A DNA stretch of 14,489 nucleotides from CAZEHJ01 sp964512485 (GTDB taxonomy: Bacteria; Bacteroidota; Rhodothermia; Rhodothermales; UBA10348), in contig CAZEHJ010000083.1 of assembly GCA_964512485.1 (NCBI GenBank), forward strand, positions 1 through 14,489, given 5' to 3'. Below, piece after piece: positions 7,510-14,489 of this stretch. Position 1 is the first letter of the stretch, and the number at the start of each line of letters is the position of its first letter. Position numbers and translations under genes: made by a program. A model generated the notes under the pieces. The model saw only the letters and a list, made by a program, of their open reading frames with translations. It was not told the origin of the DNA and did not search any database.

Positions 7510-7662
7510 CTGCCTTCGATCCTGATTTATTGCACTCTACGCAGGAATGGAAATATCGTGCCCTGCGATGGGTCCCGAAATACGGTGTCCAGCCGGTGGA
7601 GTCCAACTATCGTATGACCGGACACCAAAATATCGCTCCCCATTGAAGGAATCGAAAGCGGA
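7510..7662 (-). promoter_or_regulatory. purH-mreC spacer with inverted repeat and possible promoter
   Basis: This is the longest uncoded gap inside the minus-strand run (153 nt). It holds a 7-bp perfect inverted repeat, GGTGTCC (7584-7590) with GGACACC (7620-7626), 29 nt apart, and a weak promoter-like TTGGAC/17 nt/GTATTT on the minus strand. No T-run follows the inverted repeat, so it is not a convincing intrinsic terminator; it could be an operator or mRNA structure ahead of mreC. I find no recognisable remnant of mreB here. Confidence 0.3.
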
Positions 7663-9234
7663 TCAGTGACGGAAATGGCGGTTTCCCGTGAATACCATCG
7701 CGATCCCATGTTCGTCTGCCGCGGCAATGACTTCTTCATCGCGAATCGAACCACCGGGTTGAATTGCAGCACATGCGCCGCTTGAAGCCGCTTCCAGCAG
7801 TCCATCGGCAAACGGAAAGAAGGCGTCTGACGCGATTACGCAGTCATCGAAGCTGAGCTCGGACTTCCTGCCCTTGCTCACGGCGATTTCGGATGAATCG
7901 ATACGGCTCATTTGTCCAGCACCCACTCCAATCGTTTGACCGTCTTTCGCATACACAATCGCGTTGCTCTTCACGTTCTTCGCAACACGCCATGCGAAAT
8001 CAAGGTCGCGCCATTCGTCCTCAGTCGGCTCACGTTTGGTGACGACCTTACATCTGCTTTTCAGTTCTTCGAAAGAGGGAAGCACTGGATCCCTCTCCTG
8101 AACCAGATAGCCGCCGACGACCGAGCGGACATCCTTTGTCGCGTCCGTTGAGGCAGGGTTGAGCAGTCGTACGAGACGCCGGTTTTTCTTTTGCTGAAGG
8201 AATTCCAGTACACCATCTGCAAATTCGGGCGCAATGATGATCTCCGTGAACACTTTGTCTATGGCTTCTGCTGTTTCGAGATCCAGTGTTCTGTTTACCA
8301 CCACGATGCCTCCAAACGGGGACTGACGGTCCGTTGAGAAAGCTTTGTGGTAGGCTTGAGTCAATGAGTCAGCACTGGCAACACCACACGGATTTGTGTG
8401 CTTCAAAATGCAGACTGTTGGTCCTGCATGCCGGAATTCATCGATCAGCGTGAGTGCCGCGCTGAGATCAAGAATATTGTTGAAGGATAAATCCTTTCCG
8501 TGCAGTTTTTCGAAAAGATGGCTGGTATCACCATAGAGCGCGGCATTCTGATGTGGGTTTTCGCCATAGCGCAGAGTCTGCTGCAGCGGTACATCGACAG
8601 AGAATGTACCCTGTGACTTGAAGTACCGGGTTATAGCGGCGTCGTACGTTGCCGTGTGGGAGAAAGCTTGAGTCGCAAGAACTCTTCTCGTGGCGAGCGA
8701 GAGCGAGCCAGAAGTGCGATCCATTTCTTCCTCGATCATCGCGTACGAATCGGCAGATGATGCGACACCCACGAAGAAGAAATTCTTCGCAGCTGCCCGC
8801 AGCATGGTAGGCCCACCGATGTCGATGTTTTCGATCGCAACCGCATCCGTGACGTCTTCGCCTGATGTTGCTTGCTCGAAAGGGTAGAGGTTGACCACAA
8901 CGAGGTCAATCTCCCGAATACCCTGAGCTTCCAGTTCCGCTTGATCTTCCGGATCATTTCTGCGGGAGAGAAGACCGCCGTGAACAGCGGGCTGCAGCGT
9001 TTTGACCCTCCCGCCCAGGATCTCCGGATAGCCGGAGAGCGAGTCGACTGATGTGACTGGCAATCCCGCCGTCTCAAGAGCCTTAGCGGTCCCGCCCGTC
9101 GAAATGAGCTCAACACCATGCCGATTCAGAACCTGACCAAATTCAACAATTCCGGTTTTGTCAAAAACAGACAGCAGTGCCCTCCTGATGGGATACTGGT
9201 CGTCGGGGGCCGGAAGATCTTTAACGTTGATCAT
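7663..9234 (-). CDS. purH: Bifunctional AICAR formyltransferase/IMP cyclohydrolase PurH
   Basis: PurH carries out the last two steps of purine synthesis: AICAR is formylated with 10-formyl-THF to FAICAR, then closed to IMP. It is 523 residues, the normal length (E. coli 529). The N-terminal MGS-like cyclohydrolase domain (about 16-155) shows RRALLSVFDKTGI (17-29), ELISTGGTA (42-50), GGRVKTLQP (74-82) and the NLYPFE loop (115-120). The AICAR transformylase domain shows LRYGENPHQ (221-229), the catalytic Lys-His in LKHTNPCG (277-284), and the conserved GQTIGVGAGQMSR (432-444) and SDAFFPFADG (469-478). The ATG at 9234 lacks a clear Shine-Dalgarno. purN lies 50 nt upstream. Confidence 0.98.
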   Translation of the reverse strand: MINVKDLPAPDDQYPIRRALLSVFDKTGIVEFGQVLNRHGVELISTGGTAKALETAGLPVTSVDSLSGYPEILGGRVKTLQPAVHGGLLSRRNDPEDQAELEAQGIREIDLVVVNLYPFEQATSGEDVTDAVAIENIDIGGPTMLRAAAKNFFFVGVASSADSYAMIEEEMDRTSGSLSLATRRVLATQAFSHTATYDAAITRYFKSQGTFSVDVPLQQTLRYGENPHQNAALYGDTSHLFEKLHGKDLSFNNILDLSAALTLIDEFRHAGPTVCILKHTNPCGVASADSLTQAYHKAFSTDRQSPFGGIVVVNRTLDLETAEAIDKVFTEIIIAPEFADGVLEFLQQKKNRRLVRLLNPASTDATKDVRSVVGGYLVQERDPVLPSFEELKSRCKVVTKREPTEDEWRDLDFAWRVAKNVKSNAIVYAKDGQTIGVGAGQMSRIDSSEIAVSKGRKSELSFDDCVIASDAFFPFADGLLEAASSGACAAIQPGGSIRDEEVIAAADEHGIAMVFTGNRHFRH

Positions 9235-9284
9235 GAAAGTGTTTAAAGTGACCTGGTGGTCGTTTGAATGATTGTGATGGCAGT

Positions 9285-9911
9285 TCAGTTGTCGTCGGGC
9301 GAGTCACGTTCGAGAATTTCTACGTGTCGTCCTTCAATCCGGACCCTGTCGTTGGCGAACAACGCAATGGCGCGAGGATAGAGCCGATGTTCAACGTGAA
9401 GCACGCGCTCGGCGAGATCTTCAGGACTGTCGTTTTCTTCAACGTTGACGGATTCCTGAAGAACGACGGCTCCTGTGTCGTAGTGTTCATCCACCAGGTG
9501 AACAGTAGCTCCTGATTCTGAGGCACCTGATTCAATGACGGCACGGTGGACGTTCATGCCGTACATCCCTTTTCCTCCAAAATCTGGAAGGAGGGCAGGA
9601 TGGATATTCAGAATTCGGTTTCGATAGAGGCGAACAACGGATTCGGGAATCATTTTCATGAATCCGGCCAGCGCGATCAAGTCGACATTCTTTTGATCGA
9701 GGACGCGGAGAATCTCGCCGGCGATGCCTTCGGGCGACGAAGACAGGACGTGGACGTCGATTTCCAAGTGTTTGGCGCGTTCAATTACACCTGCGTCGGG
9801 TCGGCTGGCTATGCAGCAAACCACCTCCGCAGGAATGGATTCGTCAAGACAGGCATCGGCGATGGCCTGGAAATTTGAGCCGCCACCGGACGCGAAAACA
9901 GCGATTCGCAT
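9285..9911 (-). CDS. purN: Phosphoribosylglycinamide formyltransferase PurN
   Basis: PurN transfers a formyl group from 10-formyl-THF to GAR, the third step of purine synthesis. It is 208 residues with the ATG at 9911, matching the family (about 190-215). Motifs are the phosphate-binding ASGGGSNFQAI at the N-terminus (7-17); the catalytic Asn and His in ILNIHPALLP (Asn102, His104), matching E. coli Asn106/His108; and the catalytic Asp in HLVDEHYDTG (Asp141), matching E. coli Asp144. A TTG at 9923 would add four residues, but MRIAVFASGGG is the usual N-terminus, so the ATG is preferred. No Shine-Dalgarno is obvious. It sits just before purH, an operon pairing known in many bacteria. Confidence 0.97.
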   Translation of the reverse strand: MRIAVFASGGGSNFQAIADACLDESIPAEVVCCIASRPDAGVIERAKHLEIDVHVLSSSPEGIAGEILRVLDQKNVDLIALAGFMKMIPESVVRLYRNRILNIHPALLPDFGGKGMYGMNVHRAVIESGASESGATVHLVDEHYDTGAVVLQESVNVEENDSPEDLAERVLHVEHRLYPRAIALFANDRVRIEGRHVEILERDSPDDN

Positions 9912-9929
9912 GGAAGAAATCAATTCAAT

Positions 9930-9953
9930 CGAAGGCCCTGACGAAGGCCCTGA
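9930..9953. repeat. 12-bp perfect tandem duplication in the purN leader
   Basis: CGAAGGCCCTGA is present twice head to tail in the spacer between ldcA and purN, 18 nt upstream of the purN ATG. It may be a replication-slippage duplication or a paired operator half-site. The GGCC core could form a small stem, but no terminator or riboswitch pattern is visible. Confidence 0.85.
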
Positions 9954-10022
9954 AACGGGAACGATGCGAACCTACGAACGGGGAGTGTCGCGAACCGAAA
10001 AGACGCGATGAAAATGCCACTT

Positions 10023-10958
10023 TTATTCGGTGACCGACTCCAGAATTGTGAGCTCGCCTTTCGATTCTCCGGCCACCAGATTGGCCCGAACGCCAATCGG
10101 TACGGTGACCTTTTCCAGAAAGTGACCATACCTCAATCCAGAAACGACGGGAATGCCGAGATCACCAAGATAGTCCTCGAAAACCTCGTCCATTGTCAAG
10201 GTTGGCTTCGCGGGATCTGCTTCTGATTCAGTAAATCCGCCGAGTACAACGCCAGCCAGGACGTCAAGAATTCCAGCCAATTGAAGATGCGCCAACAGCC
10301 CGTCGACCCTGTACGGTGTCTCGCCAACTTCCTCCAGAAATAGAATCGCGCCGCTCATCTCTGGCATGTGATCGGTGCCAACGAGGCGTGTCAGGAGCGT
10401 CAGGTTGCCCCCCAGCAGTACGCCTGAAGCCTCACCTGGCACCAGGGTCTTGAGAGGAGGTCCATCCGGATCAAGCACCCCGGGCTGATACGAATCGGAG
10501 GCCATCTGAAGAAAGCTCTGGCAGGAAGGTCCGTCAGGGTGAGGCCATTCTACCGCAACCATCGGACCCGACATCGAGACCCAGCCCGCATGTTTGTACA
10601 GCGCCAGTTGGAGGGCCGTGATGTCCGAATATCCGACGAGCAGCTTCGGATGAGCTGATGCCGCTTCGAAGTCGACCTCTCCCAGAATACGTAGTGTCCC
10701 GTATCCTCCACGCACGCAGATCAGCGCGTCGATTGAATCGTCGCGAAGAAAATCGTTGAGTTCTTCAAGCCGTTCCTGGTCGTTTCCGGCCAGGTATCCG
10801 AGTGATTCAAAAGATTCCCTTCGGGTTATCACATTGAATCCAACTTCCTTTAGTGCCTTAAGGCCGTCCTCGAATTGGTGTTCGGCTCGCGGGGCTGAAG
10901 CTGGAGCAATTACACCAATGTCACATGGCGGAGTCAATGATCTGGCTTTCTGGATCAT
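10023..10958 (-). CDS. ldcA: LD-carboxypeptidase, LdcA/MccF family (peptidase S66)
   Basis: This is a serine peptidase of the S66 family, whose LdcA members remove the terminal D-Ala from muropeptide tetrapeptides (cleaving an L,D bond) during wall recycling. It is 311 residues, a normal length. Visible motifs: DIGVIAPASAP (13-23); CVRGGYGTLR (81-90); the nucleophile elbow VGYSD (108-112, Ser111); LGGNLTLL (182-189); FLEEVGE (207-213) with the catalytic Glu at about 209; and GHFLEKVTVPIG (278-289) with the catalytic His279. There is no signal peptide, as expected for a cytoplasmic recycling enzyme. The family also includes microcin C immunity peptidases (MccF), but the wall-related neighbours favour LdcA. 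It opens the minus-strand run from the divergent promoter region. Confidence 0.93.
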   Translation of the reverse strand: MIQKARSLTPPCDIGVIAPASAPRAEHQFEDGLKALKEVGFNVITRRESFESLGYLAGNDQERLEELNDFLRDDSIDALICVRGGYGTLRILGEVDFEAASAHPKLLVGYSDITALQLALYKHAGWVSMSGPMVAVEWPHPDGPSCQSFLQMASDSYQPGVLDPDGPPLKTLVPGEASGVLLGGNLTLLTRLVGTDHMPEMSGAILFLEEVGETPYRVDGLLAHLQLAGILDVLAGVVLGGFTESEADPAKPTLTMDEVFEDYLGDLGIPVVSGLRYGHFLEKVTVPIGVRANLVAGESKGELTILESVTE

Positions 10959-11051
10959 CCGTTGATGTCAGTCTCGTTGATCGGGATTCTGTTCCGGGCG
11001 TACTTTTCCAATATACTGTAGACCCCGACACATCGAATCAACCACGTAAGC
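10959..11051. promoter_or_regulatory. Divergent promoter region between ldcA and the WbqC-family gene
   Basis: This is the only divergent junction in the window. On the plus strand TATACT (11012-11017) is a good -10 candidate, 34 nt before the GTG start of the WbqC-family gene; no clear -35 lies at standard spacing. On the minus strand TATATT (11015-11010) overlaps it and would serve ldcA. Overlapping -10 elements would make the two transcripts compete for polymerase. Confidence 0.5.
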
Positions 11052-11633
11052 GTGATCAAACAAGTCGAAATCACACCCGAGTACTTCCCGGGACTCGAAA
11101 GCATGGCCCACATCGGGGGCGCCGAAGCGTGCATCGTGCGAATCGGCAATCAATACAGTAGCCAGTCATATCAAAATCGAACCCGCATCAGAAATGCAGA
11201 TGGGTGGCAGTGGCTGACAATTCCCATTCCCAGAGGCCAGTTCGGTGCCGCCATTTGTGAAACGAGACCGGCTGCTGTTCAAGACTGGAAGACAAGGCAC
11301 CTTAAAGGCCTGCGCTACAACTACTCCACGTCTCCCTATTACGATCATTATATAGATGAATTAAAATCTCTACTAGACTCAGAGAACCCGATGTTGTCGG
11401 ATCTCACAGTTCGGACGATGAGGTGGGCCTTGAAGGCAGTCGGTTTTGGTACGAGTCTCGAACTGAGCTCTGAGGCCTCGACCGCACTCCACGAAGAAAG
11501 GCAATCTGGCTACGACCATCCCGAGTATCGACAGAACTTTGACGGATTCATTCCGCAAATGAGTGTCCTGGATGTATTATTCAACCACGGACCAGAATCG
11601 AAAAGAATAATCATGGACGGAGTCAGACAATGA
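11052..11633 (+). CDS. WbqC-family protein
   Basis: This 193-residue protein has the WbqC-like family pattern in order: an N-terminal TPEYFPGLE (8-16) corresponding to the usual PYFP segment, QSYQNRTRI (38-46), GWQWLTIPI (51-59), DWKTRHLKGLRYNYSTSPYY (78-97), and a C-terminal DGFIPQMSVLDVLFNHG (164-180). These residues make the family call firm. Its biochemical activity is not established; members are often found among surface-polysaccharide genes. The start is GTG at 11052; the next ATG (11103) would cut into the conserved YFP segment. There is no signal peptide. Its stop overlaps the ATG of the PHP lipoprotein gene (ATGA, 11630-11633), so the two are translationally coupled. Confidence 0.88.
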   Translation: MIKQVEITPEYFPGLESMAHIGGAEACIVRIGNQYSSQSYQNRTRIRNADGWQWLTIPIPRGQFGAAICETRPAAVQDWKTRHLKGLRYNYSTSPYYDHYIDELKSLLDSENPMLSDLTVRTMRWALKAVGFGTSLELSSEASTALHEERQSGYDHPEYRQNFDGFIPQMSVLDVLFNHGPESKRIIMDGVRQ

Positions 11634-12889
11634 TCAGGTCTAATCAGTTGTTTCTCTTTCTCGTTGCCGTAGCCATGCTTTCCGGCTGCGCTGATCAGGA
11701 ATCCCTGACGTGGTACAAGGGAAATCTGCACACTCATTCTCTCTGGAGCGATGGCGATGACTTTCCGGAAGTCATTGCTGACTGGTACCAGGATCAGGGT
11801 TATGATTTCCTGGCCATCTCTGATCACAATACGATTGCGGATTCGGAACGCTGGCTGAGAATAGCCAAGGAGCATCCACGCTACGCGGTGTATCAGAACT
11901 ATGTACAGACGAGCCCTGAAGGATGGGTTGAGTCAACAGAAGAGAGCGACTCTGTATTCGTGAGGCTGAAAACGTGGGAGGAATACTCAAGCCGATTTCA
12001 GATGAATGAGGAGTTCCTGATGATCCCCGCCGAAGAAGTTACGAGCCGCTTTGAGAGCAAGCCGATTCACGTAAATGCATCCAACGTGGCCGAATTCATA
12101 GAGCCACGCTCGGGAAACAGCGTGGTTGAAGTGATGCAAAACAACGTTGACGCAATCCTGGAGCAAGGACAGAAACTGAACCGATCCGTAATGCCTCACA
12201 TCAACCATCCCAATTTCGGCTGGGCCGTGAGAGCAGATGAGCTGGCTCAGGTTGAAGGTGAGCGATTTTTTGAAGTGTACAACGGGCATCCATCGGTCCA
12301 CAATCTTGCCGATTCAACACATATCGGGATGGAACGGATGTGGGATGTGGTCAATGCTATCAGGCTCTCCGAAGGACGACCCCTGATGTTCGGGATCGGC
12401 GTTGATGACGCCCACCATTATCAGGAACAGGCGATATCCAGGGCAAACGCAGGAAGGGGCTGGGTGATGGTGGAATCCTCGGGACTGACGGCGGAAGAAC
12501 TGATTTCGTCGATGCAGGATGGCAGGTTCTATACCTCGTCCGGCGTGACGTTGGAGTCCATCGACTTCGATGGCGAGACCATTTCAGTGGTCGTCCAGGA
12601 ACAGGAATCAACAACGTACACGATCGAGTTTTTCGGTACGTTGGCAAACACGTCAGTTGAGCCCATTTCGGTGGAGACTTCTGAGGATGGAGATATCAGT
12701 ACCTTCCGCTACTCGAGTGAAATAGGGGAACTGCTACAAAGCAGCGAGGGAGCAACAGCAACGTACCGTTTTACGGGTGAAGAGACGTATGTCCGCGCCC
12801 GAATTACGTCAACTGTCATCAAGCACAACCCGAACTACACGGGAGAACCAGAAAGAGCCTGGACCCAGCCAATAGTGCAGAGCCACTGA
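11630..12889 (+). CDS. PHP-domain lipoprotein (metal-dependent phosphoesterase/hydrolase)
   Basis: This 419-residue exported protein has a signal peptide (about 1-19) and a lipobox ending LSGC (17-20), so Cys20 would be acylated and the protein anchored to a membrane, facing the periplasm or outside. The PHP metal centre is intact: NLHTHSLWSDG (32-42, His34, His36, Asp41), AISDHN (63-68), IPAEEVTS (132-139), MPHINHPN (188-195), and GVDDAHHY (257-264). A C-terminal beta-rich region (about 305-419) looks like an accessory domain. PHP enzymes hydrolyse phosphate esters; the substrate is not evident, and secretion argues against histidinol phosphate or DNA. It follows the WbqC-family gene with a 4-nt overlap and faces the sulfatase gene 13 nt away. 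Confidence 0.9.
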   Translation: MIRSNQLFLFLVAVAMLSGCADQESLTWYKGNLHTHSLWSDGDDFPEVIADWYQDQGYDFLAISDHNTIADSERWLRIAKEHPRYAVYQNYVQTSPEGWVESTEESDSVFVRLKTWEEYSSRFQMNEEFLMIPAEEVTSRFESKPIHVNASNVAEFIEPRSGNSVVEVMQNNVDAILEQGQKLNRSVMPHINHPNFGWAVRADELAQVEGERFFEVYNGHPSVHNLADSTHIGMERMWDVVNAIRLSEGRPLMFGIGVDDAHHYQEQAISRANAGRGWVMVESSGLTAEELISSMQDGRFYTSSGVTLESIDFDGETISVVVQEQESTTYTIEFFGTLANTSVEPISVETSEDGDISTFRYSSEIGELLQSSEGATATYRFTGEETYVRARITSTVIKHNPNYTGEPERAWTQPIVQSH

Positions 12890-12902
12890 GCACCGGGGAC
12901 CG

Positions 12903-14384
12903 TCAATCCGTCTCAGTTTCCCTCACAAAATTCCAGGTTTCGATCTCAGATGGACGCCTCGCATCCATTATGGCCCGAATCTGCTGGACGACATCGGGAT
13001 TGTCTGCCGCTACATCGTTTTGTTCTGCCACATCGTCCGCCAAGTTGAACAGGAGGACCGGTGAATCATCCAGACGACGAATTGTCAGTCGGACTCCTTT
13101 CCAGTCACCCATCCTCACCGCCTGCATTCCGCCGAACGCATGATATTCCCAGTAGAGGGGATCACCCTCTTCCTGCAATTCTTCAGTACCGGTCAAAGTC
13201 GGAAGGAATGAGGTTCCGTTGATTCCTTCGGGAACGGTCGCGCCCGTAATCTCTGCGATTGTTGGCATCACATCCCAGAAGGCCGATACATGATCTGTAT
13301 CTGTCCCTGGTTCGATCTCGCCCGGCCATTTCACGATCATCGGAACGCGAACTCCACCTTCGAACACAGACCCCTTCAATCCACGAAGAACGCCCACGCT
13401 ATTGAAGTATGACGCGTGTGTACCGCCTGAATAGGTCGTCCCATTGTCAGAACTGAACATCACGATCGTGTTGTCGCCGAGGCCCAGTTCTTCTACTCTG
13501 GCCAGCAGCGTGCCGATATCTCTGTCCATTCTGGTGATCATTGCTGCATATGCAGCCTTGGGTCGTGGATGCGGCAGATAGGGCCTTCCCAGGAAGTGCT
13601 CCGTATCCATCGAGTCGGGATACTCTTCGAGTGATTCCAGAGGTACCTGCAGCGCCAGATGAGGTACCGGGGTTGCGAAGACGAGGAAAAATGGATTTGA
13701 CTGGTTTTCATTCACAAACTCCAAAGCAGCGTCCAGCATGAGGTCAGGCGCATAGTGCTCTCCCGCAAATCGATCGTAATACTCTTCGATTGAATCAAGT
13801 GGTTCTTCGATTCTCTGGTGGGCCGCGAAATAGGCTTGTCCCTTCAGGCTGTCCGGCTCGCCGTCCTGCCACAGGTGAGTCGGATAATAGTTGTGTGCCA
13901 CGCGCTGACAGAGATACCCATAGAAGCGATCAAATCCCTGATTATTGGGATGACCTTCCGAGTCCGGCCCCCCGAGACCCCATTTACCCACAAAACCAGT
14001 CGCATATCCCTCAGGCCGAAGCATCTCTGCAATGGTGACTTCTGCATCCAAGAGGGGAAGCTGTCCTTCCGGTTCATCGGGTCCCCATCCACCCATCTCC
14101 AGATTGTCCCGGACATACCCGTTTCCAGTGTGTTTTCCGGTTAGCAGTGCGCCGCGAGACGGCGCGCATACCGGGCTGCCCGAATAGTGCTGGGTAAATC
14201 GAATCCCTTCATCGGCCAGGCGATCCAGATTCGGAGTGCGGATAATCTTCTGGCCATATGATCCCAGTTCCCGATACCCGAGGTCATCAGCCAGGATGTA
14301 AATGATATTCGGCTTTTCGGCCTCTTTCTCGCATCCGAGGAGAACTCCGCATACGAGTAGAAGAAGTACAGTCTTTCCGTTCAT
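12903..14384 (-). CDS. Lipoprotein arylsulfatase-type sulfatase (type I, Cys-type formylglycine)
   Basis: This exported sulfatase would remove sulfate esters from an organic substrate, probably a polysaccharide or its oligosaccharides. With the ATG at 14384 it is 493 residues and begins with a lipoprotein signal peptide (MNGKTVLLLL..., lipobox LLGC, Cys18). The catalytic site is clear: metal-binding Asp pair in IIYILADDLGY (27-37), the CxPSR formylglycine motif CAPSRGALLTGK with Cys73, VGKWGLGG (132-139, Lys134), and FSSDNGTTYSGG further on. GKWGLG replaces the more common GKWHLG. Activation needs a formylglycine-generating enzyme encoded elsewhere. An upstream TTG at 14474 would add 30 residues before the signal peptide and is rejected. 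The sulfatase subfamily and substrate cannot be assigned here. Confidence 0.94.
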   Translation of the reverse strand: MNGKTVLLLLVCGVLLGCEKEAEKPNIIYILADDLGYRELGSYGQKIIRTPNLDRLADEGIRFTQHYSGSPVCAPSRGALLTGKHTGNGYVRDNLEMGGWGPDEPEGQLPLLDAEVTIAEMLRPEGYATGFVGKWGLGGPDSEGHPNNQGFDRFYGYLCQRVAHNYYPTHLWQDGEPDSLKGQAYFAAHQRIEEPLDSIEEYYDRFAGEHYAPDLMLDAALEFVNENQSNPFFLVFATPVPHLALQVPLESLEEYPDSMDTEHFLGRPYLPHPRPKAAYAAMITRMDRDIGTLLARVEELGLGDNTIVMFSSDNGTTYSGGTHASYFNSVGVLRGLKGSVFEGGVRVPMIVKWPGEIEPGTDTDHVSAFWDVMPTIAEITGATVPEGINGTSFLPTLTGTEELQEEGDPLYWEYHAFGGMQAVRMGDWKGVRLTIRRLDDSPVLLFNLADDVAEQNDVAADNPDVVQQIRAIMDARRPSEIETWNFVRETETD

Positions 14385-14419
14385 GATGGGTGTTGTTCTT
14401 TTGTCTCTGGCTCCGACAT
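14381..14419 (-). CDS. Possible 12-codon leader ORF coupled to the sulfatase
   Basis: An ATG at 14419 opens MSEPETKEQHPS and ends in a TGA that overlaps the sulfatase ATG as ATGA. It begins 2 nt after the stop of the putative partial gene at the right edge. The arrangement would let ribosomes re-initiate on the sulfatase, whose own Shine-Dalgarno is poor. Such a short ORF can arise by chance. Confidence 0.2.
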   Translation of the reverse strand: MSEPETKEQHPS

Positions 14420-14421
14420 AA

Positions 14422-14489
14422 TCAGCTCTTCGCGAGTGAACGCCCAATATGAGACCATTCCGGCGGATGAGCAATCAGGTCAGTCAAAT
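14422..14489 (-). CDS. Possible C-terminal end of a gene beyond the right edge
   Basis: One minus-strand frame is open from the right edge (codons from 14487) to a TGA at 14424-14422 and reads LTDLIAHPPEWSHIGRSLAK followed by Ser. It looks like ordinary coding sequence but is far too short to identify. If real, an upstream gene ends 37 nt before the sulfatase ATG, and the sulfatase belongs to an operon continuing to the right. Confidence 0.35.
   Translation of the reverse strand, partial: LTDLIAHPPEWSHIGRSLAKS

Noticed and set aside
7527..7811. Minus-strand 94-codon frame spanning the end of purH and the purH-mreC gap, considered as a remnant of mreB
   Set aside because: The translation in the gap (ending FPFLRRVQ) does not resemble the MreB C-terminus, and most of the frame is a shadow of purH.
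12890..12902. Convergent gap between the PHP and sulfatase genes, considered for a bidirectional terminator
   Set aside because: Only 13 nt with no hairpin or T-run; any terminator must lie within the coding ends.
1..14489. CRISPR arrays, tRNA or rRNA genes, insertion sequences, defence or toxin-antitoxin modules
   Set aside because: No regularly spaced repeats, cloverleaf-like sequence, transposase motifs or toxin-like small gene pairs were seen; the window is filled by housekeeping and envelope genes.

Overview
The window looks like a compact bacterial chromosome segment with about 50-55% GC by eye. It has no tRNA, rRNA, CRISPR array, insertion sequence or phage gene that I can see. The nearest fit is a member of the Bacteroidota/Rhodothermota/Balneolota assemblage. 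The reasons are purH lying directly against an mre gene, the generally weak Shine-Dalgarno signals, a WbqC-family protein, and lipoprotein-type sulfatase and PHP proteins. This placement is inference, not proof.

Region 1 (1-10958) is a co-directional minus-strand run of ten genes. In transcription order they are an LdcA-type LD-carboxypeptidase, purN, purH, mreC, dacB (PBP4), hslV, a NYN-domain/winged-helix protein, hslU, a FemAB-like GNAT acyltransferase, and a multi-pass membrane protein cut by the left edge. Three themes run through it: two late purine synthesis steps (purN, purH), cell wall shape and peptidoglycan trimming (ldcA, mreC, dacB), and the HslUV protease. The last five genes are tightly packed: 57 nt between hslV and the NYN gene, 12 nt from there to hslU, a 4-nt overlap from hslU to the GNAT gene, and 6 nt from there to the membrane protein. 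They look like one operon.

Region 2 (10959-12902) starts with a 93-bp divergent promoter region. It drives a plus-strand pair: a WbqC-family protein, overlapped by 4 nt (ATGA) by a secreted lipoprotein with a PHP metal-dependent hydrolase domain.

Region 3 (12903-14489) is a minus-strand lipoprotein sulfatase, convergent with the PHP gene and only 13 nt from it. It is preceded by a 12-codon coupled mini-ORF and what looks like the last codons of another gene that runs off the right edge.

The most unusual item is the NYN/winged-helix protein between hslV and hslU. Its second acidic catalytic motif is replaced (SGNQWF where SGDxDF is usual), and it carries a basic N-terminus and a long acidic tail. 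Other points worth a second look are mreC without an adjacent mreB or mreD, hslV with no in-frame ATG start, and the coupling of a FemAB-like acyltransferase to hslU.
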